From contig CP019882.1 of NCBI GenBank assembly GCA_002007745.1, positions 4,588,001 to 4,652,000 on the forward strand: DNA of 64,000 nucleotides, written 5' to 3'. The notes under the pieces were generated by a model. The model saw nothing but the letters and a program-made list of their open reading frames with translations, did no database searches and was not told where the DNA came from. Of the stretch, positions 11,125 through 19,190 are shown in pieces. The translations under genes and the position numbers were made by a program. The stretch is from Mycolicibacterium litorale (GTDB taxonomy: Bacteria; Actinomycetota; Actinomycetes; Mycobacteriales; Mycobacteriaceae). Position 1 is the first letter of the stretch; every line of letters begins with the position of its first letter.

Positions 11125-11128
11125 CGGT

Positions 11129-12631
11129 TCAGTGCGGCGGTCCGAACCAGCGGGTGAGCGACGCCTGCAGCCGCCGCTCGTCGGCGCTGTCGAATTCGTC
11201 GGCGGCCCAGGCCACATAGCCGTCCGGGCGGATCAACACCGCCGCCGGTCCCCCCGCCAGGGTGCCCGCCACGATCGTGATGCGGTCGGCCCAGTGCCGC
11301 GCGGTGTTCGCCGCCGCGCCGGTCAGGTCCAGCAGAACCGGACGTCCGTCGTGCAGCAGCGCAGCGACGCGGCGGCCGTCGTCGAGGGTGAGGTCGGGCA
11401 CGAGGTATCCCGAAAGCCGGTGGTCGTCGCCGACGTCATAGCGGACATCGGAGCCCGCCAGCAGCCGGCCCAGGTGCACGCTGACCTCTGGCATGGCGAT
11501 CAGCTCACCGAAAAGCGTTCGCAGCGCGGCCACCTCGGGCCCGGAGCCCATCAGCGCACTCTGCGCCATCGAGTGCATCATGACCCGCTGGCCGACCGGG
11601 TGCCGTTCGGTCTGGTAACTGTCGAGCAACCCGTGCGGGGCCCAGCCGTTGATCTGCGCGCCGAGCTTCCAGCCGAGGTTCACCGCGTCCTGCAGGCCGA
11701 GATTCAATCCCGGGCCGCCCATCGCCGAGTGCACGTGCGCGGCGTCACCGAGCAGCAGGACGCGTCCGGCTCGGTAACACGTTGCCTGCCTGGTGTTCTG
11801 GCCGTCAATCCGGCGCAGCGCGTGCGGCCCGGGGCCGCGCGGTTCTTCCAGCGGCACGTCGACACCCACTATCCGCTGCAGGCTGGCCCGCAGCTCGGCA
11901 ATCGACATCGGACCCTGCTCGTCGGCGCGTCCGTCCTCTTTGGTGCCCACCAGCAGAACGTCGGGCTGCAACGCGCCGACGAGAACCATCCCCTTCTCGA
12001 ACCAGTTGTGGCCGAAAGGAATGCGGCCCACACCAGGGATGTCCAGACCACCGTCGGGAGTTCGCAGTTCGTCCGGCACGTGCACCTGCGCCAGCCGGGC
12101 GACGGTCGCCGAGGTGGTACCGGGGAACTCGATGCCGATGCTCTTGCGCACCAGGCTTTTTCCGCCGTCGGCGCCCACCAGGTAGGCGGGCTTGAGGGTG
12201 TAGTGCCCGTCTGCGGTCCGCACGTCCACCGTCACGCCGTCGGCTTCCGGTCGCAGCCCGGCCAGTTCGTGACCCCAGCGCAGATCCACCCCGAGGTCGC
12301 GGGCCCGCTTCTCCAGCAGCCGCACGAGCCGCGGTTGCGGCATCAGCATGGCGTAGACGGGGCGCTGTGACGGGTCCTCGAAATCGAGCTGCATACCGGA
12401 GAACATCCAGGCCGGCGACGGCTGCGGGGGATTCTCGTCGCCGGTGAACGCCTGGTAGAGGCCGCGCATGTCGAGCATCCGGATCACCTGGCCGACAAGG
12501 CCGTTGGCCTTCGGCTCGGCACTGGGCCCGGGCAGCGCGTCCAGGACGACGGGGGTGATACCGGCCAGCGCAAGCTCGCAGGCCAGCATGAGGCCGTTGG
12601 GTCCGGCGCCGGCGATGACGACGTTGGTCAT
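11129..12631 (-). CDS. FAD-dependent aromatic-ring monooxygenase (FAD_binding_3)
   Basis: 500-aa flavoprotein monooxygenase of the PheA/TfdB/MhpA class; expected to hydroxylate an aromatic or polyketide substrate with NAD(P)H. It shows the Rossmann dinucleotide motif GAGPNG at residues 8-13, the middle DGG motif (VGADGGKSLVR) and the GDAAHVHSAMGGPGLN FAD-ribityl motif, then a thioredoxin-like C-terminal part. ATG 12631 overlaps the TetR stop by 4 bp, so it forms an operon with its likely repressor. The substrate cannot be read from sequence. Confidence 0.88.
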   Translation of the reverse strand: MTNVVIAGAGPNGLMLACELALAGITPVVLDALPGPSAEPKANGLVGQVIRMLDMRGLYQAFTGDENPPQPSPAWMFSGMQLDFEDPSQRPVYAMLMPQPRLVRLLEKRARDLGVDLRWGHELAGLRPEADGVTVDVRTADGHYTLKPAYLVGADGGKSLVRKSIGIEFPGTTSATVARLAQVHVPDELRTPDGGLDIPGVGRIPFGHNWFEKGMVLVGALQPDVLLVGTKEDGRADEQGPMSIAELRASLQRIVGVDVPLEEPRGPGPHALRRIDGQNTRQATCYRAGRVLLLGDAAHVHSAMGGPGLNLGLQDAVNLGWKLGAQINGWAPHGLLDSYQTERHPVGQRVMMHSMAQSALMGSGPEVAALRTLFGELIAMPEVSVHLGRLLAGSDVRYDVGDDHRLSGYLVPDLTLDDGRRVAALLHDGRPVLLDLTGAAANTARHWADRITIVAGTLAGGPAAVLIRPDGYVAWAADEFDSADERRLQASLTRWFGPPH

Positions 12632-13245
12632 GAGGGATTCCTTTCCGGTTGTGGCAGGCCGGCGGCGACATCAGCGAACCCGCGGCGCAGCAGGCTGACG
12701 GCGGGCACCGGCGGATCCGCGGCGAGGTAGGCGTCGGTGGCGGCCTCGGCGACGGCGCGGATGACGGCCGCCACCAGCCGTGGGTACATGTCGCGCACCG
12801 GATCGGTGCCGGTGCGCTCGGCGATCGCCTCGATCCATTCGGCGGTCAGCTCTTTGGACAGCGCCGTGCGCACCTCGGCAGCCAGCGACAGCTTGCGGAT
12901 CTCGGCGAGTTGCTCACGGGTGGGCGCGACGCCGTCGGCACCCTCGGCCACCAGTGGTTCGAGCACCGTCGCGCTGATCGCGGTCCACAGCGGCTCGTCG
13001 GCGGGTCGCTCACGGAAGGCGACGATGCTGCGGCGCATGCGCTCGACCTGGCGATATGCCAGCGCCTCGTACTTTCCCGCGAAGTAGTTGTTGAAGGTGC
13101 GCAGTGAAACCCCGGCCCGTTCGGCGATGTCGTCGCGGGTGACGTTCTCCAGCCCCCGCTCGAAGGCCAGGTGCAGGGCGGCATCGCTGAGCGCCCTGCG
13201 GGTTTCGGCTTTCTTGCGTTCGCGCAGTCCCTGCGATGCGGTCAT
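12628..13245 (-). CDS. TetR-family transcriptional regulator
   Basis: 205 aa. The N-terminal helix-turn-helix (DDIAERAGVSLRTFNNYFAGKYE, about residues 38-61) is typical TetR; the C-terminal ligand domain is divergent. ATG 13245 is preceded by TACAGT on the minus strand (plus-strand 13252-13257) at 6 nt, a leaderless arrangement. Two 15-bp palindromes lie directly upstream over the -35 region. It probably represses itself and the monooxygenase downstream in the same operon. Confidence 0.9.
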   Translation of the reverse strand: MTASQGLRERKKAETRRALSDAALHLAFERGLENVTRDDIAERAGVSLRTFNNYFAGKYEALAYRQVERMRRSIVAFRERPADEPLWTAISATVLEPLVAEGADGVAPTREQLAEIRKLSLAAEVRTALSKELTAEWIEAIAERTGTDPVRDMYPRLVAAVIRAVAEAATDAYLAADPPVPAVSLLRRGFADVAAGLPQPERNPS

Positions 13246-13266
13246 GCGGCCACTGTACGCCTAAAC

Positions 13267-13298
13267 TTGCCTATCGTGCAAAATTGCCCGTCAGGCAA
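13267..13298 (-). promoter_or_regulatory. Twin 15-bp TetR operators
   Basis: Two palindromes of the same form, TTGCCTATCGTGCAA (13267-13281) and TTGCCCGTCAGGCAA (13284-13298), share TTGC-N7-GCAA arms with centres 17 bp apart. They lie 22-53 bp upstream of the TetR start, over and upstream of the -35 region of its probable leaderless promoter. The spacing suits two dimers bound cooperatively. Assignment to this TetR is inference from position. Confidence 0.7.
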
Positions 13299-13377
13299 TA
13301 ATTATCCGGGCGTCGAGTGGCCACTTACGACGCGGATTTCCGGCGTCAGCGTGGATTAACTGGCCACTCGGCCGGCG

Positions 13378-13707
13378 TCAGGAAGTGCCCAGCGGATCGA
13401 TCGTCGAGGCGATGTAGACCATCACCACGCACACGGTGGTCATCGTCGCGAAATCGACCCCGCGCGAGCGCACCACCAACAGACCTGCACGCTCCTCGCT
13501 GAGCACCAGGCGCAGTGCGGCGGCAGCTCCCACCCCGATACCGATCAGCAGCGAGCCGCGCCGCCAGAATCCGGCGGCGACCAGGATGAACGCGATCAAG
13601 AAGATGCCGAACACCCCCAGGATCGGCCACTGTGAGCGCACCACGCGCCGGGTGAAGGCCACCGCCTCCGCGGCGGTGGGCGGTCGGCGCCGCACCCGAG
13701 CCGTCAT
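13378..13707 (-). CDS. DUF3017 membrane protein (Rv3355c-like)
   Basis: Small integral membrane protein, 109 aa, function unknown. Predicted transmembrane segments: WPILGVFGIFLIAFILVAAG and GSLLIGIGVGAAAALRLVL, plus a third near the C-terminus (FATMTTVCVVMVYIAST). ATG 13707 overlaps the folD stop by 1 nt (TGATG); GTG 13710 is an alternative. Its place after folD is conserved in mycobacteria, implying co-transcription. Confidence 0.85.
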   Translation of the reverse strand: MTARVRRRPPTAAEAVAFTRRVVRSQWPILGVFGIFLIAFILVAAGFWRRGSLLIGIGVGAAAALRLVLSEERAGLLVVRSRGVDFATMTTVCVVMVYIASTIDPLGTS

Positions 13708-14561
13708 CACTGCCCTTCGGCGAGCTCGACGACGTTGGTCAGCAGGAACGCCCGGGTCAGCGGCCCGACCCCGCCGGGGTTGGGCGAGACGTGACCGGCG
13801 ACCTCCCAGACGTCGGGGTGGACGTCACCGGTGAGTTTTCCGTCCACCCGGCTCACCCCGACATCGACCACCGCCGCGCCCGGACGGACCATGTCGGCGG
13901 TGACCATGTGCGGCACACCCACAGCCGCGACGATGATGTCGGCCTGCCGGGTCAGTGCGGGCAGATCACGAGTTCCGGTGTGGCACAACGTCACTGTGGC
14001 GTTCTCGGTGCGGCGGGTCAGCAGCAGCCCGATCGGACGGCCCACCGTGACACCGCGGCCGATCACCACCACGTGCGCCCCGGCGATCGGCACGTCGAAG
14101 CGGCGCAGCAGGTGAACGATGCCACGCGGCGTGCAGGGCAGCGGCGCCGACTTGCCCAGCACCAGCCGGCCGAGGTTGGTCGGGTGCAACCCGTCGGCAT
14201 CCTTGGCCGGGTCGACGCGCTCCAGCGCCGCGTTCTCGTCGAGGTGGCGCGGCAACGGCAGCTGCACGATGTAGCCGGTGCAGTCCGGGTTGGCGTTGAG
14301 CTCGTCGAGAGTGTCGTCCAGCTGGGCCTGCGTGACGTCGGCGGGCAGATCGCGGCGGATCGAGGTGATGCCCACCTTCGCGCAGTCGGCATGCTTGCCG
14401 CGCACGTAGGCGTGCGAACCCGGGTCGTCGCCGACCAGCACGGTGGCCAGTCCCGGTGTGCGCCCGGCGGCGGTCAAAGCCGCCACCCGCTCGGTCAGAT
14501 CGACGAAAATCTCGTCGCGGGTGAGCTTGCCGTCCAGCGCGATAGCGACCACGCCCGACAT
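13707..14561 (-). CDS. folD: Bifunctional methylenetetrahydrofolate dehydrogenase/cyclohydrolase
   Basis: Interconverts 5,10-methylene- and 10-formyl-tetrahydrofolate in one-carbon metabolism. 284 aa, full length. Family marks: the YVRGKHADCAKVGI region with the catalytic Lys of the YxxxK pair, GYIVQLPLPRHLDE, DADGLHPTNLG, GRGVTVGRPIGLLL for NADP binding, and the C-terminal PNPGGVGPLTRAFLL signature. ATG 14561 gives MSGVVAIALDGK, matching known FolD N-termini. Divergent from the flavin oxidoreductase, 61 bp away. Confidence 0.95.
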   Translation of the reverse strand: MSGVVAIALDGKLTRDEIFVDLTERVAALTAAGRTPGLATVLVGDDPGSHAYVRGKHADCAKVGITSIRRDLPADVTQAQLDDTLDELNANPDCTGYIVQLPLPRHLDENAALERVDPAKDADGLHPTNLGRLVLGKSAPLPCTPRGIVHLLRRFDVPIAGAHVVVIGRGVTVGRPIGLLLTRRTENATVTLCHTGTRDLPALTRQADIIVAAVGVPHMVTADMVRPGAAVVDVGVSRVDGKLTGDVHPDVWEVAGHVSPNPGGVGPLTRAFLLTNVVELAEGQ

Positions 14562-14622
14562 TCTTCCATCGCGGGCGAGACGTCCGTTGACAGCATGGGA
14601 TACCGCGTGGTCAGCTGCGGCT

Positions 14623-15822
14623 ATGAACAGTGCGCCAGATGTGTTCAGCCCGGCCCGGCTGGGCCCCATCACCCTGCGCAACCGCACCATCAAGTCGGCC
14701 ACTTTCGAGGCGCGCACGCCCGATGACGTGGTCTCCGATGACCTGATCAACTTCCACCGCGCCATCGCCGCCGGCGGCGTCGGCATGACGACCGTCGCGT
14801 ACACCGCGGTGAGCCAGGGCGGCCGCACCAACGGTGGACAGATCTGGATGCGGCCGCAAGCCGTTCCCGGGCTGCGGCGACTCGCCGACGCCGTGCACGC
14901 CGAGGGCGCGGCCATCAGCGCACAGATCGGTCACGCCGGGCCGGTGGCCAATGCGCGCTCGAACAGGGCCCCCGCCCTGGCTCCGGTCCGGTTCTTCAAC
15001 CCGCTGTCGATGAAGTTCGCCAAACACGCCACCCGCGACGACATCAACGACGTCATCGCCGCCCACGCGTCGGCGGCCCGGTTCGCGATCGATTCCGGAT
15101 TCGACGCCGTCGAGATCCATCTCGGTCACAACTACCTGGCCAGCTCGTTCTTGTCGCCGCTGGTCAACCGCCGCAGCGACGAGTTCGGCGGCTCACTGCA
15201 GAACCGGGCCAAGGTGGCCCGCGGCATCGTCATGGCGGTCCGCCGCGAGGTCGAGCGGCTCGGCCCGGCGCCGATCGCGGTGACCGCCAAGCTCAACATG
15301 GCCGACGGTGTGCGCGGCGGCATCAACCTCGAGGAGTCGCTGCAGACCGCGAAGTGGCTGCAGGACGACGGCGGTCTGGACGCCATCGAGTTGACCGCCG
15401 GCAGCTCGCTGCTCAACCCGATGTACCTGTTCCGCGGGGACGCCCCGGTCAAGGAGTTCGCCGCGGCGCAGAAATGGCCGCTGAACTGGGGCATGCGCAT
15501 GACCGGGACGAAATTCATGCGGGAGTATCCCTACCGGGAGACCTATCTGCTGCGCGACGCCGCGCAGTTCCGCAAGGAGCTGACGATGCCGCTGATCCTG
15601 CTGGGCGGGATCACCAACCGCGACAGCATGGACCGCGCGATGGCCGATGGATTCGAATTCGTGGCGATGGGCCGCGCCCTGTTGGCCGAACCCGATCTGC
15701 TCAACCGCATCCAGGCCGACGGTGACGCGCACTCGGTGAAGTCGCTGTGCACGCACTGCAACAAGTGCATGCCCACGATCTACTCGCGGACCCTGTGTGT
15801 GGTGACGGGCGCGCCGGCCTGA
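14623..15822 (+). CDS. NADH:flavin oxidoreductase, old yellow enzyme family (Rv3359-like)
   Basis: 399-aa FMN-binding TIM barrel. Seen: LRNRTIKSATFE near the N-terminus, AQIGHAGP, VEIHLGHNYLASSFLSP with the substrate-binding His/Asn-type pair, VNRRSDEFGGS, and LLGGITN plus FVAMGRALLAEP for FMN phosphate binding. It ends in CTHCNKCMPTIYSRTLC, a Cys cluster like the [4Fe-4S] site of 2,4-dienoyl-CoA reductases, but the FAD/NAD domain of those enzymes is absent. Substrate unknown. Confidence 0.87.
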   Translation: MNSAPDVFSPARLGPITLRNRTIKSATFEARTPDDVVSDDLINFHRAIAAGGVGMTTVAYTAVSQGGRTNGGQIWMRPQAVPGLRRLADAVHAEGAAISAQIGHAGPVANARSNRAPALAPVRFFNPLSMKFAKHATRDDINDVIAAHASAARFAIDSGFDAVEIHLGHNYLASSFLSPLVNRRSDEFGGSLQNRAKVARGIVMAVRREVERLGPAPIAVTAKLNMADGVRGGINLEESLQTAKWLQDDGGLDAIELTAGSSLLNPMYLFRGDAPVKEFAAAQKWPLNWGMRMTGTKFMREYPYRETYLLRDAAQFRKELTMPLILLGGITNRDSMDRAMADGFEFVAMGRALLAEPDLLNRIQADGDAHSVKSLCTHCNKCMPTIYSRTLCVVTGAPA

Positions 15823-15836
15823 CGAGCCGACGGTCC

Positions 15837-15859
15837 CGATACCGTTAGAGTTGGTATCG
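15837..15859 (+). promoter_or_regulatory. Inverted repeat and leaderless -10 at the FHA-ABC start
   Basis: CGATACC (15837-15843) and GGTATCG (15853-15859) are perfect 7-bp arms around a 9-bp spacer, and the right arm abuts ATG 15860. The spacer carries TAGAGT (15846-15851), a candidate -10, 8 nt before the ATG. A regulator bound here would block transcription initiation directly. Inference from symmetry and position. Confidence 0.5.
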
Positions 15860-18438
15860 ATGAGTCGACCAGCCGCGCCTGTGCTGACCGTTCGGTACGA
15901 CGGGTCGGAGCGCACCTTCGCCGCAGGGCACGACGTCGTGGTTGGCCGCGACCTTCGTGCCGATGTCCGTATCGCACACCCGCTGATCTCGCGTGCCCAT
16001 CTGGTGCTGCGTTTCGACCACGGCCGGTGGATGGCCATCGACAACGGCTCGCTCAACGGCATGTTCGTCAACGGACGCCGCGTTCCCTCGGTGGACATCA
16101 CCGACGGCCTGAACATCAACGTCGGCAACCCCGACGGGCCGGGCATCCATTTCGAGCTGGGCCGCCAGCAAGGCTTGGTGGGACGTCCGCCGCAGACGTC
16201 GTCGGTGCACGTCGCCGCCCCGCCGTCGTCGCCGTCCTGGCCGGCCGCCCCGACCGCGGGCCCCGCGACGGCCGGTTCGTGGCCGCCGCCGTCCCGTCCG
16301 CAGCCGGCCTACCCGCAACCGCAGCAACCCGCCTACCCGACCAGCGGGTCACGGGCGCAACCGACCTACCATCCGCCCACCTCCCCCACCTCGGCGGCGC
16401 CGCCTGCGGCGGCCCCCACCCAGCTGCGTCCGGCGGTCGGCAAGTCCGGTGGATCGTCGAACATCGCGACGTCGATGCTGAAGATCCTGCGCCCGGGCGC
16501 ACCGAGCGAGGTTCCCCCCGGCGGGATCAAGATCGGCCGTGCGACCGACAACGACATCGTCATCCCCGATGTGCTGGCCTCCCGCCATCACGCGACGCTG
16601 ATCCCCACCCCCGGTGGCACGGAGATCGTCGACAACCGCAGCATCAACGGCACATTCGTCAACGGCACCCGGGTGGACACCGCCCTGCTGAACGACGGTG
16701 ACGTCGTCACCATCGGCAACGTCGACCTGGTCTTCACCGGGGGCACCCTGGCCCGGCGGACCGAGACCGAGGCCGCCACCGCCACCGGCGGTCTGGACGT
16801 GCGGGCGGTCACCTGGACCATCGAGCACAACAAGACGCTGCTGGACAACATCTCGCTGACCGCGCGCCCCGGCACCCTGACGGCGGTGATCGGCCCGTCC
16901 GGCGCGGGTAAGTCGACGTTCGCCCGACTGGTCGCCGGCTACACCCATCCGACGAGCGGCACCGTGACGTTCGAGGGTCACAACATCCACGCCGAGTACG
17001 CCTCGCTGCGCTCCCGCATCGGCATGGTGCCGCAGGACGATGTGGTGCACGGGCAGCTGACGGTGAACCAGGCGCTGATGTATGCCGCCGAGTTGCGGCT
17101 GCCGCCGGACACCACCAAGGAAGACCGCCAGCAGGTGGTGGCCCAAGTCCTCGGCGAGTTGGAGATGACCCAGCACGCGAACACCCGGGTGGACAAGCTG
17201 TCCGGCGGCCAGCGCAAGCGCGCCTCGGTGGCGCTGGAGCTGCTGACCGGCCCGTCGCTGTTGATCCTCGACGAGCCGACGTCGGGTCTGGACCCGGCGC
17301 TGGACCGCCAGGTGATGACCATGCTGCGCCAGCTGGCCGACGCCGGCCGCGTGGTGCTGGTGGTCACGCACTCACTGACCTACCTCGACGTCTGCGACCA
17401 GGTGCTGCTGCTGGCGCCGGGCGGTAAGACGGCGTTCTGCGGGCCGCCCAGCCAGATCGGCTCGGCGATGGGCACCACCAATTGGGCCGACATCTTCAGC
17501 ACTGTCGCCGGTGACCCGGACGCCGCCCATCAGCGCTACCTGGCCCATACCGGGCCGACTCCCCCGCCGCCGCCGGTGGAGAAGCCGTCCGACATCGGCG
17601 CGCCCACGCACACCAGCCTGCTGCGCCAGTTCTCCACGATCGCCCGACGCCAGCTGCGGCTGATCGTCTCCGACCGCGGTTACTTCGCCTTCCTGGCGAT
17701 GCTGCCGTTCATCATGGGCGTGCTGTCCCTGTCGGTGCCCGGCACCGTCGGCTTCGGCGTGCCCAATCCGATGGGCGACGCACCCAACGAACCCGGCCAG
17801 ATCCTGGTGCTGCTCAACGTCGGCGCCATCTTCATGGGGACCGCGCTGACGGTGCGCGATCTGATCGGCGAGCGGGCCATCTTCCGCCGGGAGCAGGCCG
17901 TGGGTCTGTCGACGACGGCCTACCTGCTGGCGAAGGTGTGCATCTACGCGGTCTTCGCGATCGTGCAGTCATCCATCGTCACCGCGATCACCGTCATGGG
18001 CAAGGGTGGGCCGACGCAGGGTTCGCTGACATTCCTGAGCCCGACGGCGGAGCTGTTCGTGGTGATGGCGGCGACCACGGTCACCGCCGCGATGGTGGGT
18101 CTGGCGCTGTCGGCGATGGCCAAATCCAACGAGCAGATCATGCCGCTGCTGGTGGTGGCGGTGATGAGCCAGCTGGTGTTCTCCGGCGGCATGATCCCGG
18201 TGACCGGCCGCATCGTGCTCGACCAACTGTCCTGGATCACTCCTGCCCGGTGGGGTTTCGCGGCGTCGGCCTCGACGATCGACCTGATCAAGCTGGTGCC
18301 CGGGCCGCTGACCCCAAGGACCGGCATTGGGAGCACACCGCGGGCGCGTGGTGGTTCGACATGGCGATGCTGGGTGCGCTGTGCGTGGGGTATCTGTCGT
18401 TCGTGCGCTGGAAGATCCGGCTGAAGGCCGCGGGGTGA
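15860..18438 (+). pseudogene. FHA-domain ABC exporter (Rv1747-like), frameshifted near the C-terminus
   Basis: Full exporter in one chain. FHA1 (about 10-95: VVGRDLRADVRIAHPLISRAH), a Pro/Ala-rich linker, FHA2 (KIGRATDNDIVIPDVLASRHH), then an ABC domain with Walker A GPSGAGKST, signature LSGGQRKR and Walker B LLILDEPTSGLD, then six ABC-2 membrane segments. FHA domains bind phosphothreonine, so kinase control is expected, as known for Rv1747. The frame breaks at ACCCCAAGG (18312-18315): one extra C restores the family ending KDRHWEHTAGAWWFDM through TGA 18436-18438, giving 859 aa. Without it, about 40 residues including the last membrane helix are replaced. Confidence 0.88.
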
Positions 18439-18633
18439 CGATGCGGGAGCGCAGCGAGCGCTGAGGAACCCCGCCATTGCACGCCGCGGGGTGACGATGC
18501 GGGAGCGCAGCGAGCGCTGAGGAACCCCGCCATACAACGCCGCGGGGTGACGATGCGGGAGCGCAGCGAGCGCTGAGGAACCCCGCCATCGCACGCCGCG
18601 GGGTGACGATGCGGGAGCGCAGCGAGCGCTGAG
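18427..18633. repeat. 56-bp tandem repeat, about 3.7 copies, with nested hairpin
   Basis: Copies begin at 18427, 18483, 18539 and 18595 (the last partial), nearly identical except for 5-6 variable bases before each new copy. Each unit holds a nested inverted repeat: GCGGGGT pairing with ACCCCGC, and inside it AGCGC-AGCGA-GCGCT. The ABC exporter stop codon lies in the first copy. Reading frames inside the array (MAGFLSARCAPASS on the minus strand) are repeat artefacts. Candidate roles: transcript-end structure or VNTR locus. Confidence 0.85.
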
Positions 18634-18721
18634 CGCCGGTTTCCGCGCTGAAATCGGCGGGATCACCGTAGTTCGCGTCGGGGTTGGGTTCCGTTCATCC
18701 GGTGTCCATAGCGTGCGGCGC
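18437..18721. other. Non-coding gap: repeat array plus MPT63-like promoter
   Basis: This stretch holds the 56-bp array to about 18633, then some 75 bp of unique sequence, then TAGCGT (18709-18714), 7 nt before ATG 18722, a candidate -10 for leaderless transcription of the MPT63-like gene. No other gene is visible. Confidence 0.6.
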
Positions 18722-19183
18722 ATGACGATGAGGACGGCGGCTCTGGCCGCGGCAGCGGTAAGCCTTTCGATCGCGCTGGCCCCGACCGCAGCGGCCGATC
18801 CGAGCGTGGACACCTTCGGCGGGTGGAACCACCTGGTCGACAACGACGGCGCGGTCATCACGGTGTGGAAGATCAGCGATCTCAAGCCCAGCACCGACAC
18901 CATCCCCGGTTACCCGCTGGCCGGCCGGCTGTGGGAGGCCACCGCGGCCGTGCGCGCCGCCAAGGGCACCGTGACGCCGATCATCCCGGACTTCAACGCG
19001 CGTGCCGCCGGTGGCGCCAACTACCCGGTGCTGTGGCAGGCCGCGAGCGCCGACGGCATCAGCGGTGCGACCATCCCGCAGGGTGTGAAGTCCAGCGGCA
19101 AGCTGTATTTCGACGTGACCGGCCCGGCTCCGACCCAGGTGGTCTACAACAACGGCGTGGCCGACCTGCTGGTCTGGAAGTAG
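18722..19183 (+). CDS. Secreted MPT63-like protein (DUF1942)
   Basis: 153 aa with a Sec signal peptide (MTMRTAALAAAAVSLSIALA, cleavage probably after APTAAA). The mature part has the immunoglobulin-like MPT63 fold signature: VITVWKISDLKPSTDTIPGYP, LWEATAAVRA, PVLWQAAS, and GATIPQGVKSSGKLYFDVTGPAP. MPT63 is a major secreted antigen of M. tuberculosis with unknown biochemical function. ATG 18722 is chosen over GTG 18713 from the leaderless -10 spacing. Convergent with mmpL, 7 bp apart. Confidence 0.85.
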   Translation: MTMRTAALAAAAVSLSIALAPTAAADPSVDTFGGWNHLVDNDGAVITVWKISDLKPSTDTIPGYPLAGRLWEATAAVRAAKGTVTPIIPDFNARAAGGANYPVLWQAASADGISGATIPQGVKSSGKLYFDVTGPAPTQVVYNNGVADLLVWK

Positions 19184-19190
19184 CCGAGTC

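Noticed and set aside
18288..18589. Minus-strand frames with repeated MAGFLSARCAPASS units
   Set aside because: They are translations of the 56-bp DNA repeat; no start context or family.
18427..18633. CRISPR-like array
   Set aside because: Units are 56 bp with only 5-6 variable bases, so there are no true spacers, and no cas genes are nearby. The same holds for the 37-bp array at 29772, which has no spacers at all.
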